Below are positions 1 to 5,504 of a stretch of 9,442 nt of DNA, piece after piece. This DNA comes from Planctomycetota bacterium. Its GTDB lineage: Bacteria > Planctomycetota > PUPC01 > DSUN01. The notes below the pieces were generated by a model that was not told the origin of the DNA, made no database searches, and was given only the letters and a program-made list of their open reading frames with translations. Position numbers and translations under genes: made by a program. The first letter of the stretch is position 1. Each line of letters opens with the position of its first letter. The stretch covers positions 1-9,442 of the forward strand of contig VGYW01000331.1 of the NCBI GenBank assembly GCA_016872875.1, read 5' to 3'.

Positions 1-1
1 C

Positions 2-2872
2 CCCACCCCGCTTCCCAAGGCGAAGGAAACCCCTGAGCCGAAGGTGGGGCCCGTCCCCGAGCCGAAGGACGCTGCTGCGGCGGCGAAGTGGGATGCCATC
101 AAGGCCGAGGCGAAGAAGCTGGCCGAGGCCGGCAAGTTTGACGAGGCGCTCAAGGCCCTCGATGCCGCCAAGGCCCTGCCCCTCGACGGCATTGCCGATC
201 TGGTACTCGATTCCCTCGATTCCATCGAATCCATTCGTTCCACCCGCCTCAAAGCCGCCCTCGCCGCCTACCAGGCCGAATCCGACAAGCTCTGGGCGCT
301 CCTCAAGAGGCGCGACTATCCCGCCGCCGACAAGCTCCTCGCCGCTCTTGTGGGCGGGGCCTCCGTGCCCCGCGTCCCTCCGCGGGCCGGAGACGGCCCG
401 CCTACGGTCGAGGACATGTTGGCCTCTGACGTCGAGGCGGCGAAGCTGCTCAAGGAGTTTTGGGCCGCCGTCGAGAAGGGCGTCGCCGCGCGGAAAGGCA
501 CCATCTCCATCGGCGGAGCCCTCGGAAACGTCACCGGCGTCGAGAACGGCGTCATCACCCTCCAGACCCCCAAGGAAGCCGTCACCCGCCGCGTCCTTGA
601 TCTCACGGCCAAGCAGGCCCTCGCCTACGCAGCGGTGGTGTCGAAGGACGACGAGCGCTCCCGCCTCGCCGAAGCCATCTTCCGCATCGCCGAGGGCGAG
701 GACCCCGCCCTTGCCGAGAAAGCCCTCGCCGCCGCGGGCAACCCACCCGGCCTGGCCTACTACAGAGAGCGCCTCGCCCCGCTCCTTGGCGCGAAGACCG
801 CCAAGCCCGTTGAGCCGACGCCCGAAGTGAAGCCTGCACCAGCTCAGAAGTGGGTCGTCTACAAGGAGTGGCCTTTCAATGCCGCGGAGGCCGTGCGTCG
901 GCAAAGAGCCACGGCTGAAGCGCTTGGCGTCAAGAGCGAGCAGGATGTTGATCTTGGCAAGGGCGTCAAGATGACCTTCGTCCTTGTTCCTGCCGGCGAG
1001 TTCCTCATGGGGAGCCCGCCGAGCACCAGCCCGGAGAGGCTCTTGGCGGCCTATGGCGGCACGGTCAGGAGCAGCTACCAAAGCGAGTTCCCCCAGCATC
1101 GCGTCACGCTCAGCCGCCCCTTCTGGATGAGCAAGCACCTGGTCACCCAGGAGCAGTGGGTGGCCATCTTCGATACGAACCCGAGCCGGTTCAACGATGA
1201 CCCCAAGAAGCCGGTGGAGCAGGTGGACTGGAGCCAGGCCCAGGAGTTCGCCAAGCTGCTCGGCGAGAAGCTGGGCAGGGCGATTCGGCTCCCCACGGAA
1301 GCGGAGTGGGAATACGCCTGCCGCGCCGGCACCGCGACGGAGTTCTACTTCGGCAATGACGCTGCGAGGGTGCTGGACTTCAGTTGGCCGGGCGTCAAGA
1401 CCACGGCACCGGTGGGAATGAAGAAGCCGAACGCCTGGGGACTCCACGACATGATCGGCACCGTCTGGCAGTGGTGCGGCGACTGGTTCGGCGACTATGG
1501 GGGAGCCGACCTGGTTGACCCAATGGGACCCGCTGATGGCCGCGACCGCATCATACGGGGTGGGCACTATGCCGACCCGCCTGGGGCGCGTCGTTCCGCA
1601 CATCGCGTAGGTATCAAGCCAGGCACTCGGTTGGGTCACGTCGGGTTCCGTGTCGCGCTCTGCCGAGATCCCCGGCAGGCAGCCGAGGGGCCGAAGGCGG
1701 GCGAGTGGCAGAGCCTGTTCGAGGGCAAGACGCTGGCGGGGTGGAAGGCGGTCGAGGGCGGGGCGTTTGCGGGCCGCGGGAGGGTCGCGGTTGAACAGGG
1801 AACAGCCGTGCTCGAAGCGGGGCGCGATTACACAGGCATTGCCTTCGAGGGTCAGACGCCGAAGACAAACTACGAAGTGGCGTTGGAGGCGATGCGGGTG
1901 GAGGGGGGCCGGGACTTCTGCGACGTCACCTTCCCCGTCGGGGACTCGATGTGCGCGCTGGTCGTCGGCGGGTTGCGGGGCGATCTCGTGGCGCTCTCGG
2001 TATTCGAGGAGCAAGCGACCGCGCCCACGGACCTGAAGGGCAAGCGCATGGCCTTCCAGGCGGGACGATGGTACGCTGCCCGCGTGCGTGTGAGTGACGA
2101 CCGGGTGCAAGCCTGGCTCGATGAGGAGAAGGTGATTGACGTGCCGCGGGCGGGCAACAAGTTCACGCCCCACCCACACCTTGCGCCCGTGGGTGGCCTG
2201 GGCGTGTCAGCCTTCAAGACCAAGGCGGTGCTACGCAACATCCGCCTGCGCCGCATCGAGCCGGGGGCCGCCGAGGCGCCGAAGGCGGGCGAGTGGCAGG
2301 GCCTCTTCGATGGGAAGACCCTGGATGGGTGGAAGGTCGTGGCCGAGGGCATGTACGCCGACCACGGCAGGGCGGCGGTGCAGGGGGGGCAGATCATCCT
2401 GGGGCCAGGGAAGCCACTCACGGGGGTGAAATGGAGCGGCAACTTCCCTTCGCTGGATTACGAAGTGGCGCTGGAGGCGATGTGTACGGGCGGGGGAGGC
2501 AACTGGTGCAACGTGACGTTCCCGGTTGGGACGTCCGGCTGCTCCCTGGCGATGCTGGGCATCGGGGAATCCAAGATCGGCCTCGACCAGGTGGACGGCG
2601 TGCCCGCTACCGGCAATGTCACGACAAAGAAAATGAGCTTCGTGCGAGACCGCTGGTATCACCTGAAGGTGCGAGTCACCAAGGCGGCGATCAATGTGTT
2701 CCTGGACGATGCTGAGGTGATTGCTTTGGAGCTTGAGCGCCACGGGGTGCGCATAGTTGACAGAATCTGGGGTCCGCTGACGCCGTTCGGCGTGGCGAGC
2801 TGGGAGTCAGCGACGGCCCTGCGGAACATCCGGCTGCGCCGCATCGCGCCCGAGGCCGACCGCGGGCGGTGA
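2..2872 (+). CDS. SUMF1-domain protein with two C-terminal DUF1080 domains (5'-partial)
   Basis: The frame is open to the window edge. The first codons already read a Pro/Lys/Glu linker with an EPK motif that recurs after the GTG at 44, and that GTG has no Shine-Dalgarno, so the true start lies upstream. Numbering from nt 2, 956 residues are visible. Residues 1-290 are Ala/Lys/Leu-rich and helical with no family I recognise. Residues about 316-555 are a SUMF1/FGE-sulfatase domain (VPAGEFLMGS, RLPTEAEWEYACRAG, RGG, GFRVA). Residues about 568-760 and 764-952 are two related DUF1080-type domains of concanavalin/LamG fold (EWQxLFxGKTLxGW ... LRNIRLRRI). The segment between RGG (519-521) and GFR (548-550) has no cysteine, where true formylglycine-generating enzymes carry two catalytic ones. 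The usual GNVWEW motif is GTVWQW (486-491). I therefore infer a binding or scaffold role, not sulfatase activation. In planctomycetes such domains often end kinase or secreted proteins; a kinase domain upstream is possible but unseen. Confidence 0.88.
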   Translation, partial: PTPLPKAKETPEPKVGPVPEPKDAAAAAKWDAIKAEAKKLAEAGKFDEALKALDAAKALPLDGIADLVLDSLDSIESIRSTRLKAALAAYQAESDKLWALLKRRDYPAADKLLAALVGGASVPRVPPRAGDGPPTVEDMLASDVEAAKLLKEFWAAVEKGVAARKGTISIGGALGNVTGVENGVITLQTPKEAVTRRVLDLTAKQALAYAAVVSKDDERSRLAEAIFRIAEGEDPALAEKALAAAGNPPGLAYYRERLAPLLGAKTAKPVEPTPEVKPAPAQKWVVYKEWPFNAAEAVRRQRATAEALGVKSEQDVDLGKGVKMTFVLVPAGEFLMGSPPSTSPERLLAAYGGTVRSSYQSEFPQHRVTLSRPFWMSKHLVTQEQWVAIFDTNPSRFNDDPKKPVEQVDWSQAQEFAKLLGEKLGRAIRLPTEAEWEYACRAGTATEFYFGNDAARVLDFSWPGVKTTAPVGMKKPNAWGLHDMIGTVWQWCGDWFGDYGGADLVDPMGPADGRDRIIRGGHYADPPGARRSAHRVGIKPGTRLGHVGFRVALCRDPRQAAEGPKAGEWQSLFEGKTLAGWKAVEGGAFAGRGRVAVEQGTAVLEAGRDYTGIAFEGQTPKTNYEVALEAMRVEGGRDFCDVTFPVGDSMCALVVGGLRGDLVALSVFEEQATAPTDLKGKRMAFQAGRWYAARVRVSDDRVQAWLDEEKVIDVPRAGNKFTPHPHLAPVGGLGVSAFKTKAVLRNIRLRRIEPGAAEAPKAGEWQGLFDGKTLDGWKVVAEGMYADHGRAAVQGGQIILGPGKPLTGVKWSGNFPSLDYEVALEAMCTGGGGNWCNVTFPVGTSGCSLAMLGIGESKIGLDQVDGVPATGNVTTKKMSFVRDRWYHLKVRVTKAAINVFLDDAEVIALELERHGVRIVDRIWGPLTPFGVASWESATALRNIRLRRIAPEADRGR
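360..405 (-). repeat. GC-rich palindromic repeat, copy A, inside a coding region
   Basis: The left end CCTCCGTGCCCCGCGTC (360-376) matches CCTTCGTGGCCCGCGTC at 4975-4991 in 15 of 17 positions, and both copies end in CTAC (402-405 and 5027-5030). The inner part holds a perfect 7-bp inverted repeat, GCGGGCC (382-388) and GGCCCGC (395-401), with a 6-nt loop. It lies in frame in the first gene and encodes a Pro/Gly-rich patch inside an otherwise Ala/Leu/Lys helical region, which looks like an insertion. Strand is set arbitrarily to match the transcribed copy at 4975-5030. Confidence 0.5.
1691..2866 (+). repeat. Tandem duplication of the DUF1080 domain (2 x 588 bp)
   Basis: Unit one spans 1691-2278 and unit two 2279-2866. 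The first 21 nt of each unit (1691-1711 and 2279-2299, starting CCGAAGGCGGGCGAG) are identical. The closing LRNIRLRR codons begin at 2237 and 2825, also exactly 588 nt apart. Between these anchors the two proteins share scattered blocks (YEVALEAM, CxVTFPVG, RWYxxxVRV, LDDxxVI-like) but differ strongly. This points to an old intragenic duplication, with the conserved ends perhaps kept alike by selection or gene conversion. Confidence 0.85.
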
Positions 2873-2957
2873 GAAAGAGGTGTTCGGTTTTCGGTGAGCG
2901 GTGTTCGGGTGCGGGGAAAAGCACGGCGAAGAGTCAAGGTGGCGAGAGATCACGCGG

Positions 2958-2986
2958 TTGCGGGCGCAGGCCGGCGGTGGTATAAT
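2958..2986 (+). promoter_or_regulatory. Sigma70-type promoter of the toxin-antitoxin pair
   Basis: A -35 TTGCGG (2958-2963), a 17-nt spacer and a perfect -10 TATAAT (2981-2986) preceded by TGG, which makes an extended -10. Transcription would begin near 2993, giving a leader of about 17 nt that contains the GGAGGAG Shine-Dalgarno at 2998-3004, five nt before the antitoxin ATG. The rest of the gap after the first gene (2873-2957) holds only a direct repeat of GGTGTTCGG (2879-2887 and 2900-2908) and no clear terminator. Confidence 0.75.
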
Positions 2987-3009
2987 GCCAGGGGAACGGA
3001 GGAGCCGAG

Positions 3010-3213
3010 ATGATTAGGACACTGCGTGCGGTGGTGCGGAACGGGGCAGTTGACCTTCTGGAGCCCTTGGGCCTGCCGGACGGGACGAAGCTGCTGGTGA
3101 CGGCGCTGGGCGATGAGGAGGAGGACTTCTGGCTAGAGACGAGCCAGGAGTCGCTGGCGAAGGTGTGGGACAACACCGAGGACGACGTGTATGCCGAGCT
3201 TCTCAAGGAATGA
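3010..3213 (+). CDS. Antitoxin of a MazF-type toxin-antitoxin module
   Basis: A 67-residue acidic protein. The N-terminal half (about 1-33, with LEPLGLPDGTKLLVTAL) resembles the small beta-rich AF2212/DUF104-type antitoxin domain, whose usual signature is a short strand, 'LEPLDLPEGT' and another strand. The C-terminal tail (about 36-67: acidic stretch, then SLAKVWDNTEDDVYAELLKE) matches the Trp- and Asp-rich tail common in antitoxins paired with MazF or VapC toxins, expected to wrap and inhibit the toxin. The ATG has GGAGGAG five nt upstream. The stop lies 23 nt inside the toxin gene, so the two are translationally coupled. Autoregulation of the promoter at 2958-2986 is usual for such pairs but not visible as a clear operator. 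The family name is less certain than the role. Confidence 0.82.
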   Translation: MIRTLRAVVRNGAVDLLEPLGLPDGTKLLVTALGDEEEDFWLETSQESLAKVWDNTEDDVYAELLKE

Positions 3214-3523
3214 CGTCGTCCTGGTTCGCTATCCCTTCACGAACCTGTCGGGATCGAAGGTGAGGCCGGCGGTCGTCGTGAGTGCTCCTCATCCGTCACA
3301 GGACGTTCTCATCGTGCCTTTGACAAGCCGGACAGGTTCGCTGTTGGAGGGCGAGTTTGAGTTGAGCCAGTGGAAGGCGGCAGGATTGAACGTGCCGACA
3401 GCGGTTAAGCGGGGACTGTATACGGTTCACGAGGCATTGGTCTTGAGGGTGGTCGGCGCCTTGACGGCTGGCGACGCGGCGAGGCTTTACAGCTCGCTGC
3501 GTGGTTGGCTCGGGCTCGTGTGA
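3191..3523 (+). CDS. MazF/PemK-family toxin (mRNA interferase)
   Basis: 110 residues, the normal length for MazF/PemK. The N-terminus RNDVVLVRYPFTNLSG, the core GSKVRPAVVVS (21-31) and the following DVLIVPLTSR (38-47) are the classic MazF layout. Arg25 and Thr45/Ser46 sit where the catalytic Arg and Thr/Ser of characterised endoribonucleases are found. The W...AGLNVPTAVKRGLYTV segment and the C-terminal helix also fit. The expected activity is sequence-specific cleavage of mRNA in the cytoplasm, held off by the antitoxin at 3010-3213. The ATG at 3191 lies inside the antitoxin gene and has GAGGA at 3178-3182, eight nt upstream. The frame is intact and the key residues are present, so the toxin is probably active. 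The target sequence cannot be read from the gene. Confidence 0.92.
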   Translation: MPSFSRNDVVLVRYPFTNLSGSKVRPAVVVSAPHPSQDVLIVPLTSRTGSLLEGEFELSQWKAAGLNVPTAVKRGLYTVHEALVLRVVGALTAGDAARLYSSLRGWLGLV

Positions 3524-3549
3524 GTTGGACGAGGGGTAGCGCTCGGAGC

Positions 3550-4965
3550 TCAACTTCCCTGGAGATTCAAGTCCCGGGTCAGCTCTATGCCCGGCGGCAG
3601 CCGCCCACGCAGCTCATCCTCATCCAGGGCATACAGAGGGCCGATCTCGATGCGGGCCACGGAATCGCCCTTCGCGTCGCGCGGGACGGTGACGCCGGCC
3701 TTCTGGAGCCAACTGGCGGCGAGGTTGATCATGGCCCTGCGGGCCGTAGCGGGGGAGTCCTTGCCCTCCTTGTTCTTGATGGGGGCGAACTCCTCGGCGC
3801 GGTCCACCAGCAGCACGAGCGGGCTGCGCGCGTAGGGGAGAGCGTCGAAGACGAACTTCTCGAACCGCACGCCGTTGTTCTTCTCCGGCTCAATCACCTG
3901 TCCTGACTTGTCAACACATTTGATCTTCTTATTCGCCCTGTGATAGCGCAGGACCACCCCCTGGGCGACGAGCGACTCAAAGAACTCGACGTTGACGGCG
4001 TGGATGGCGATGCTGCCCGCCAGGAACACGAGCCGCCCGAGCTGGTCCGCCGCATACTTGTAGTGGGCAGGGAGGTGGCTGTATTCGACCACGTTGAACC
4101 TGTCGCCGGCGTAGCAGAAGACGCCCAGCCCCTCCTCGGCGTCGCGCTTAAGGAGCGCCTTGCTCGAGAAATCAGAACCCCGCTCGACGTGGAGCCCGAG
4201 GAACAGGGGGTCGAGGAGCTTGATGAGGGGGTTGTCCACCTGGAAGTACGAGATGATGCGGATGCCGCGGCGCCGCATGTCGGCGAGGACGCCCCCCTTG
4301 CCGAGGGCCTCGACGATTCCGCCGTGGCCGTTCGGGCTCATGGCCAGCGCGCCCTTCTCGGCCAGGAGCAGGCGGCCGTGGAAGTCCACCGCCGGCGAAA
4401 GAGGCTGTTCGAAGAAGACGACGTTCTCGGCGCCCAGGCCGAAGCAGCCGTGCTCCGCTAAGAACGCGCGCGTCGGGGCATCCGTCGCCTCGCTGGTCAT
4501 GATGTACCAGGGAATCGTCACGCCATAGCGGCGCCTGGCCGCCAGGATCTTCTCGGCGTGGAGTTGGAAGAGCGTCTTGCCCGTGATCGGCGCCGCGGGG
4601 TAGGTGCCCTTGGGCGGGATGTAGCGCAGGCGAGTTCCCAGGCCACCCGCCACGACGAGTACCGCAACGTGTCCCGCTCGGATCGCATCCTCGCCGATGC
4701 CCACGGCCCGCCGACGCTCAGCAACTCCCTCTTCCGTGGCGGGCAAGGCAATCGGCTCGGCGGGCCGAAGCTCCCCAATGTCGCCCGCCCTCGGGTTGCG
4801 CACCAGAGTCTCGATCAGCCGGTCGAGCTCGGCGAAATCCAGGCTCCCCAACTGCTCCAGGAGATACGCGCGCCACGTGCCGTCCAGCTCATGCCACCAC
4901 CGGAAGACGTGCCCCTGGCCATGCTGTTCCGCAACCACGCGCAAACGCTCGGAATCGCCCTGCAA
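3550..4965 (-). CDS. UDP-N-acetylglucosamine pyrophosphorylase, eukaryotic UAP1 type (UDPGP type 1 family)
   Basis: Predicted to join UTP and GlcNAc-1-phosphate (or another hexose-1-phosphate) into a UDP-sugar in the cytoplasm, feeding envelope glycan synthesis. Numbered from the TTG at 4965, the 471 residues show GGLGTRL (107-113) with PPKG (Lys119), the nucleotide-binding loop; WYIMTS; ENVVFFEQ; PNGHGG (211-216), where UAP enzymes have PDGNGG; QVDN (Asp244, metal and UDP-sugar binding); VVEYS (292-296); NGVRFEKFVFD from 364; and FAPIKN...ATAR. This order is that of human UAP1, and the length is slightly below the eukaryotic one. A longer frame starts at ATG 5070, but that codon overlaps the -35 of the promoter at 5042-5070, and the extra 35 residues are Arg/Pro-rich and unlike the family. 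The TTG has AAGGAGGA six nt upstream. The gene converges on the toxin gene with 26 nt between stops. Substrate choice (GlcNAc, GalNAc or glucose) is not settled by sequence. Confidence 0.9.
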   Translation of the reverse strand: MQGDSERLRVVAEQHGQGHVFRWWHELDGTWRAYLLEQLGSLDFAELDRLIETLVRNPRAGDIGELRPAEPIALPATEEGVAERRRAVGIGEDAIRAGHVAVLVVAGGLGTRLRYIPPKGTYPAAPITGKTLFQLHAEKILAARRRYGVTIPWYIMTSEATDAPTRAFLAEHGCFGLGAENVVFFEQPLSPAVDFHGRLLLAEKGALAMSPNGHGGIVEALGKGGVLADMRRRGIRIISYFQVDNPLIKLLDPLFLGLHVERGSDFSSKALLKRDAEEGLGVFCYAGDRFNVVEYSHLPAHYKYAADQLGRLVFLAGSIAIHAVNVEFFESLVAQGVVLRYHRANKKIKCVDKSGQVIEPEKNNGVRFEKFVFDALPYARSPLVLLVDRAEEFAPIKNKEGKDSPATARRAMINLAASWLQKAGVTVPRDAKGDSVARIEIGPLYALDEDELRGRLPPGIELTRDLNLQGS

Positions 4966-4970
4966 CCATA

Positions 4971-4978
4971 TCCTCCTT
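4971..4978 (-). promoter_or_regulatory. Shine-Dalgarno that fixes the TTG start of the pyrophosphorylase
   Basis: On the minus strand this reads AAGGAGGA. Its GGAGG core (4972-4976) ends six nt before the TTG at 4965-4963. An ATG overlaps the spacer (4968-4966) but is out of frame with the enzyme. No in-frame ATG with a Shine-Dalgarno occurs nearby, so TTG is the best-supported start. Confidence 0.75.
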
Positions 4979-5030
4979 CGTGGCCCGCGTCTCCGACGCG
5001 GGAGATTGCCGCCCCGGAGGGCCGGGCTAC
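4975..5030 (-). repeat. GC-rich palindromic repeat, copy B, in the pyrophosphorylase leader
   Basis: Second copy of the family at 360-405: 15 of 17 positions match at one end and CTAC at the other, with a diverged middle 10 nt longer. It contains a perfect 8-bp stem, CCCGCGTC (4984-4991) and GACGCGGG (4995-5002), with a 3-nt loop. The predicted transcript starts near 5035, so almost the whole element is transcribed, and its left end contributes the AAGG of the Shine-Dalgarno at 4971-4978. The hairpin foot is only five nt from that site and could modulate ribosome access. Confidence 0.55.
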
Positions 5031-5041
5031 CTTCGGGAATG

Positions 5042-5070
5042 ATTGTACGTGCGGCGCCGACCGGTGTCAA
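5042..5070 (-). promoter_or_regulatory. Sigma70-type promoter of the pyrophosphorylase gene
   Basis: On the minus strand: -35 TTGACA (5070-5065, perfect), 17-nt spacer, -10 TACAAT (5047-5042, five of six). Transcription would begin near 5035, leaving a leader of about 70 nt before the TTG start at 4965. This is the strongest promoter match in the window and rules out the ATG at 5070 as the start. Confidence 0.8.
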
Positions 5071-5116
5071 ACCCGTCGCCGATCGTGGCCCCCAGTCCTG
5101 GCGCCGGCCTCGCGGT

Positions 5117-5147
5117 CATTGTTGTGGGCCGGGGACCCTCAACAATG
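5117..5147. repeat. Inverted repeat of the CCTCAACAATG family (left pair)
   Basis: CATTGTTGTGGG (5117-5128) and CCCTCAACAATG (5136-5147) are inverted copies with one mismatch and a 7-nt loop. The right arm with its flank, GACCCTCAACAATG (5134-5147), recurs exactly at 5343-5356. It lies about 50 bp upstream of the leftward -35. No T-run follows on either strand, so it is not an intrinsic terminator. Confidence 0.75.
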
Positions 5148-5244
5148 ATGGGGGAGCGAGCGGCGAGCGCGGACAGGGCGCTTCATAAGGCATTGACAGC
5201 ACGAGACATGCGTCGGCTCGGCCCCACGGGACACCCGCCGCCCG

Positions 5245-5269
5245 GCGCGTGTGTGTGTGTGTGCGTGTG
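5245..5269. repeat. Alternating purine-pyrimidine tract with (GT)7
   Basis: A 25-nt strictly alternating run: two GC units, seven GT units (5249-5262), GC, two GT and a final G. It abuts the left arm of the inverted repeat that begins at 5270. Such tracts can adopt Z-DNA under negative supercoiling and change length by slippage; either role here is only inferred. Confidence 0.8.
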
Positions 5270-5340
5270 AGCCTCAACAATGGTAGGAATGGCTGAAATG
5301 GCCACCGGAGGCCGCTCCACCCATTGTTGAGGCTGTTTTT
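5270..5340 (+). repeat. 14-bp inverted repeat followed by a T-run (terminator-like)
   Basis: AGCCTCAACAATGG (5270-5283) and CCATTGTTGAGGCT (5321-5334) are perfect inverted copies with a 37-nt loop, followed by G and five T (5336-5340). On the plus strand this has the outline of an intrinsic terminator, though the loop is long and no upstream plus-strand gene in the region needs one. The right arm is shared with the alternative stem at 5321-5357. Confidence 0.65.
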
Positions 5341-5357
5341 GAGACCCTCAACAATGG
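5321..5357. repeat. Alternative 12-bp inverted repeat sharing an arm with 5270-5334
   Basis: CCATTGTTGAGG (5321-5332) can also pair perfectly with CCTCAACAATGG (5346-5357) across a 13-nt loop that contains the T-run. The central arm therefore has two equally good partners, so the two hairpins exclude each other. Confidence 0.75.
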
Positions 5358-5427
5358 CGCAGGGGAGGCACACGGTGCGAGCCGGGGCACCGGGCAAGGG
5401 TCACCAGAACCAGGGGCCAGACTCCCC

Positions 5428-5439
5428 GCCGCCGGCGGC
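5428..5439. promoter_or_regulatory. 12-bp palindrome abutting the kinase promoter
   Basis: GCCGCCGGCGGC is a perfect palindrome that ends one base before the -35 hexamer of the kinase promoter. Its position suits a dimeric regulator, but in such GC-rich DNA a palindrome of this composition may be accidental. Confidence 0.3.
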
Positions 5440-5440
5440 C

Positions 5441-5469
5441 TTGACTTTCCGCATCGTGCGTGGGATACT
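5441..5469 (+). promoter_or_regulatory. Sigma70-type extended -10 promoter of the kinase gene
   Basis: A -35 TTGACT (5441-5446, five of six), 17-nt spacer and -10 GATACT (5464-5469, four of six) with TG at 5461-5462, an extended -10. Transcription would begin near 5476, leaving about 29 nt of leader with GGAGGAG at 5493-5499. The GTG at 5460 falls inside the promoter, which supports the ATG at 5505 as the start. Confidence 0.65.
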
Positions 5470-5504
5470 GGCGTGCGGGTGGGGGAGCGGTCGGAGGAGC
5501 CGCG

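Larger units (their letters stand above)
4966..5504. other. Divergent intergenic region between pyrophosphorylase and kinase
   Basis: These 539 nt hold no convincing gene; short frames in it lack family features and Shine-Dalgarno sites. From left to right it contains the pyrophosphorylase Shine-Dalgarno and leader hairpin, the leftward promoter (5042-5070), a first inverted repeat (5117-5147), an unexplained stretch (5148-5244), an alternating purine-pyrimidine tract (5245-5269), two overlapping inverted repeats (5270-5357), a weak 6-bp hairpin (CGGTGC 5373-5378 with GCACCG 5387-5392), a 12-bp palindrome (5428-5439) and the kinase promoter (5441-5469) and Shine-Dalgarno (5493-5499). Confidence 0.75.

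Noticed and set aside
44..46. GTG as the start of the first gene
   Set aside because: There is no Shine-Dalgarno, and the same Pro/Lys/Glu repeat continues upstream to the window edge, so the gene is truncated by the window.
949..1670. Functional formylglycine-generating enzyme
   Set aside because: The catalytic cysteines are absent from the segment between RGG and GFR, and the GNVWEW motif is altered.
1870..2442. Minus-strand 190-codon frame in the first gene
   Set aside because: It is antisense to the duplicated DUF1080 domains and has the composition of a shadow frame.
4966..5070. ATG at 5070 as the pyrophosphorylase start
   Set aside because: It overlaps the -35 of a near-consensus promoter, adds an Arg/Pro-rich leader unlike the family, and lacks a Shine-Dalgarno.
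5193..5198. TTGACA as a separate plus-strand promoter
   Set aside because: No acceptable -10 hexamer lies 15-19 nt downstream.
5117..5357. CRISPR array
   Set aside because: The repeats are 12-14 nt, occur in both orientations, and have spacers of very unequal length.
5460..5504. GTG at 5460 as the kinase start
   Set aside because: It lies within the -35 to -10 region of the kinase promoter. The ATG at 5505 has an ideal Shine-Dalgarno and begins directly before the zinc ribbon.
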